Assembly (NCBI RefSeq): GCF_000427805.1
Contig: NZ_ATYS01000052.1
Location: 313 to 35,789, forward strand
Source of the DNA: Budvicia aquatica DSM 5075 = ATCC 35567
GTDB taxonomy: Bacteria > Pseudomonadota > Gammaproteobacteria > Enterobacterales > Enterobacteriaceae
Length of the DNA stretch: 35,477 nucleotides
Reading direction: 5' to 3'
The stretch's first letter is position 1. Each line of letters opens with the position of its first letter. The notes below the pieces were generated by a model. The model was not told where the DNA came from, did no database searches, and saw nothing but the letters and a program-made list of their open reading frames with translations. The position numbers were made by a program, and so were the translations under genes. Shown one piece after another: positions 34,001 to 35,477 of the stretch.

Positions 34001-34927
34001 ATGAACTCGATTTTCTCTGAAGAGAACCTCCATACGTTTTCCGTCGTTGCCAGATTAACCAATTTTAGCCGGGCAGCCTCAGAATTAGGCATTACCACTT
34101 CCGCAGTAAGCTATGCCATTAAGCGCATGGAAAACTACCTCGGCAGCCCGTTATTTATCAGAACCACCCGAAACGTTGAGCTTACCGAGTCCGGCGAATA
34201 TTTTTACCGCAAGACGCTAAACCTGTTAGATGAGTTTCGGGCCATTGAACGCAGCGTTAGCAGCATCGATCAGGGTATTGAAGCCCGGCTGCGCATCTGT
34301 ATTAATAAGTTGCTCTATACTCCCTATCATACCGCTACCCTGTTACGTCATTTAAAGCAGCGCTTCCCTTCCTGTCAGGTAATTATTATGACGGAGGTCT
34401 ATAACGGCGTTTGGGACGCTCTGCTCAATAAAAATGCCGATATTGCCATTGGTGCCCCCGATACCTTAATGGGAGGCGGTGGTATTGATTATGCCAAACT
34501 GGGCCATATCCATTGGGAGTTTGCCATCCCGCCGCATCACCCGTTGGCCTTACTGCCAGAGCCGATTGCAGAAAGTCAGCTGCGTATTTACCCGACCATA
34601 ATGGTTGAAGACACCGCTTACGATATATCCAAAAAAGTAGGCTGGTTATTGCACGGACAAGAAGCAATACAGGTGCCGGATTTTGAAACTAAATGTCAGT
34701 CCCAAATATTAGGTACCGGCATCGGTTTTCTGCCTGACTATTTAATCAGGCCCTATGTTGAAAACGGCCAGCTGATTATCCGTAAAATTCAAAACCCCCG
34801 ACAGCCGTCAGAAATGCTGCTGGCCTCACGGCACAGTATTAAGGGGCTGGTAACCCAGTGGATTAAACGCGGATTTATGAAAAACGGGGTGTTGTTTGAG
34901 TTGTATAAGGATTTGTTGCATGAATAG
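34001..34927 (+). CDS. LysR-family transcriptional regulator
   Basis: 308 residues. The HTH lies at about 6-64 (NLHTFSVVARLTNFSRAASELGITTSAVSYAIKRME spacing), with the co-inducer domain at about 90-300. AAGG lies nine bases before the ATG. Divergent from the ankyrin/ylbF/fdrA/ylbE/permease/arcC/amidohydrolase cluster, so it is the probable local regulator, sensing the pathway substrate. In E. coli the corresponding genes are under AllR/AllS control; AllS is also LysR-type, but I cannot claim orthology. Convergent with an autotransporter fragment. Confidence 0.92.
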   Translation: MNSIFSEENLHTFSVVARLTNFSRAASELGITTSAVSYAIKRMENYLGSPLFIRTTRNVELTESGEYFYRKTLNLLDEFRAIERSVSSIDQGIEARLRICINKLLYTPYHTATLLRHLKQRFPSCQVIIMTEVYNGVWDALLNKNADIAIGAPDTLMGGGGIDYAKLGHIHWEFAIPPHHPLALLPEPIAESQLRIYPTIMVEDTAYDISKKVGWLLHGQEAIQVPDFETKCQSQILGTGIGFLPDYLIRPYVENGQLIIRKIQNPRQPSEMLLASRHSIKGLVTQWIKRGFMKNGVLFELYKDLLHE

Positions 34928-34995
34928 CGTTTAGAACGCTGTGGTTTGGTAAGGTGGTTTAATTTGAGCTTAGCCTAAGTTTGATCTGCATAATT

Positions 34996-35028
34996 AAGGG
35001 CGCACAGCCATATTGACTGCACGCCCTT
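34996..35028. terminator. Bidirectional terminator hairpin
   Basis: AAGGGCG (34996-35002) pairs with CGCCCTT (35022-35028), with an inner CAG/CTG pairing, followed by GTGTTTT on the plus strand and AATTA on the other. Located between the convergent LysR gene and autotransporter fragment, as at 11444-11475. Confidence 0.6.
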
Positions 35029-35046
35029 GTGTTTTAGCTCAACCTA

Positions 35047-35477
35047 TCAGAACCGGTACTTCACACCCAAGGTCACCGCGGTATCACTGTAACCGTTATC
35101 CCCATCTGCTGGGCCACGTTGCTCCACAGATTCAGGTGTGAGTTCAACTGACCTTCCGCACCCAGCTTGAGCTCACCGACGTTGCGGCTGCCGGACTGTT
35201 TAACTTCGGTGCCGTCCAGTATCGCTCCGGCCTGTTGGCTGTTGTGCAACCAGTTAGCTTCGGCGTACACGGTAAACAGCTTATCGGTGCCTTTGTCTTT
35301 ATCACTGACGCCGTCGCGAGAGACTTTAACGCCCAGACGGGTTTGCACGTTGTCGTGTCCGCTGGACGAGACCCGGGTGCCGCCGGCCTCACGATGGTCA
35401 TCGGCGGTGATGCCGTTCCAGCTTATCTGCCCCTGCGGAGTGATAAACACATCTCCGTTCAGGCCCTGATACACCGG
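35047..35477 (-). pseudogene. C-terminal part of a third autotransporter, frameshifted and cut by the window edge
   Basis: The frame enters from the right edge and encodes part of an autotransporter barrel highly similar to residues ~925-1030 of the protein at 11491-14652 (shared NVQTRLGVKVSRDGVSD / NIQTRLGVKVSRDGVSD, KLFTVYAEANWLHNSQQAGA). In a run of four C on the plus strand (35100-35103) one base is missing: the frame becomes QQMGITVTVIPR and stops at 35073. Adding one base restores GDNGYSDTAVTLGVKYRF and the stop at 35047. The lost tail contains the last barrel strand and terminal Phe needed for outer-membrane assembly. Real inactivation, phase variation or a sequencing error in a short homopolymer are all possible. 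Confidence 0.85.

Overview
The window looks like chromosomal DNA of a gammaproteobacterium of the order Enterobacterales. The evidence is an HdeA-type periplasmic chaperone, a YaiL/DUF2058 protein, an FdrA/YlbE/YlbF/carbamate-kinase set, AIDA-like autotransporters, and many LysR regulators paired with divergent catabolic operons. A Budviciaceae-like relative (Limnobaculum/Budvicia group) is a guess; the sequence cannot fix the genus. No rRNA, tRNA, CRISPR array or prophage was seen.

Layout. 1-292: edge of a probable IS4/IS50-type insertion sequence that interrupts a dispersed repeat. 293-3334: a large autotransporter (minus strand). 3668-7070: a small redox operon (quinol monooxygenase-like protein, aldo/keto reductase, MDR dehydrogenase) with a divergent LysR regulator and a clear LysR-type palindrome between them. 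7349-11443: an argininosuccinate-lyase-like enzyme and a DcuC-type C4-dicarboxylate carrier, again with a divergent LysR gene. 11491-14652: a second autotransporter, flanked by the intact 3' end of that LysR gene on one side and a broken duplicate of the same 3' end (15098-15209) on the other. 15354-19939: small genes (unknown protein, hdeA, a tiny ORF, unknown protein, yaiL, cold-shock-domain protein, RluA-family pseudouridine synthase, nucleotidyltransferase-like protein). 20387-24049: an SsuABC/TauABC-like ABC importer and an alpha/beta hydrolase whose start abuts a 40-bp tandem repeat. 24050-24880: non-coding and degenerate DNA, including the second copy of the dispersed repeat. 24881-33682: a seven-gene minus-strand catabolic cluster (ankyrin protein, ylbF, fdrA, ylbE, NCS2-like permease, carbamate kinase, Tat-exported CodA-like amidohydrolase) with a divergent LysR gene at 34001-34927. 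35047-35477: the frameshifted C-terminal end of a third autotransporter running off the window.

How the genes work together. The 24881-33682 cluster is the most interesting part. FdrA/YlbE/YlbF are the genes reported to encode oxamate carbamoyltransferase (AllFGH) in E. coli, and carbamate kinase turns carbamoyl phosphate into ATP. Here they sit not with allantoin genes but with a permease, an exported amidohydrolase and an ankyrin-repeat protein. This suggests a fermentative route that harvests ATP and ammonia from some other ureido or cyclic-amide compound. The lyase-DcuC pair suggests a second, separate nitrogen/carbon route that releases fumarate from an N-substituted aspartate. Substrates of both routes, and of the ABC importer, cannot be read from the sequence.
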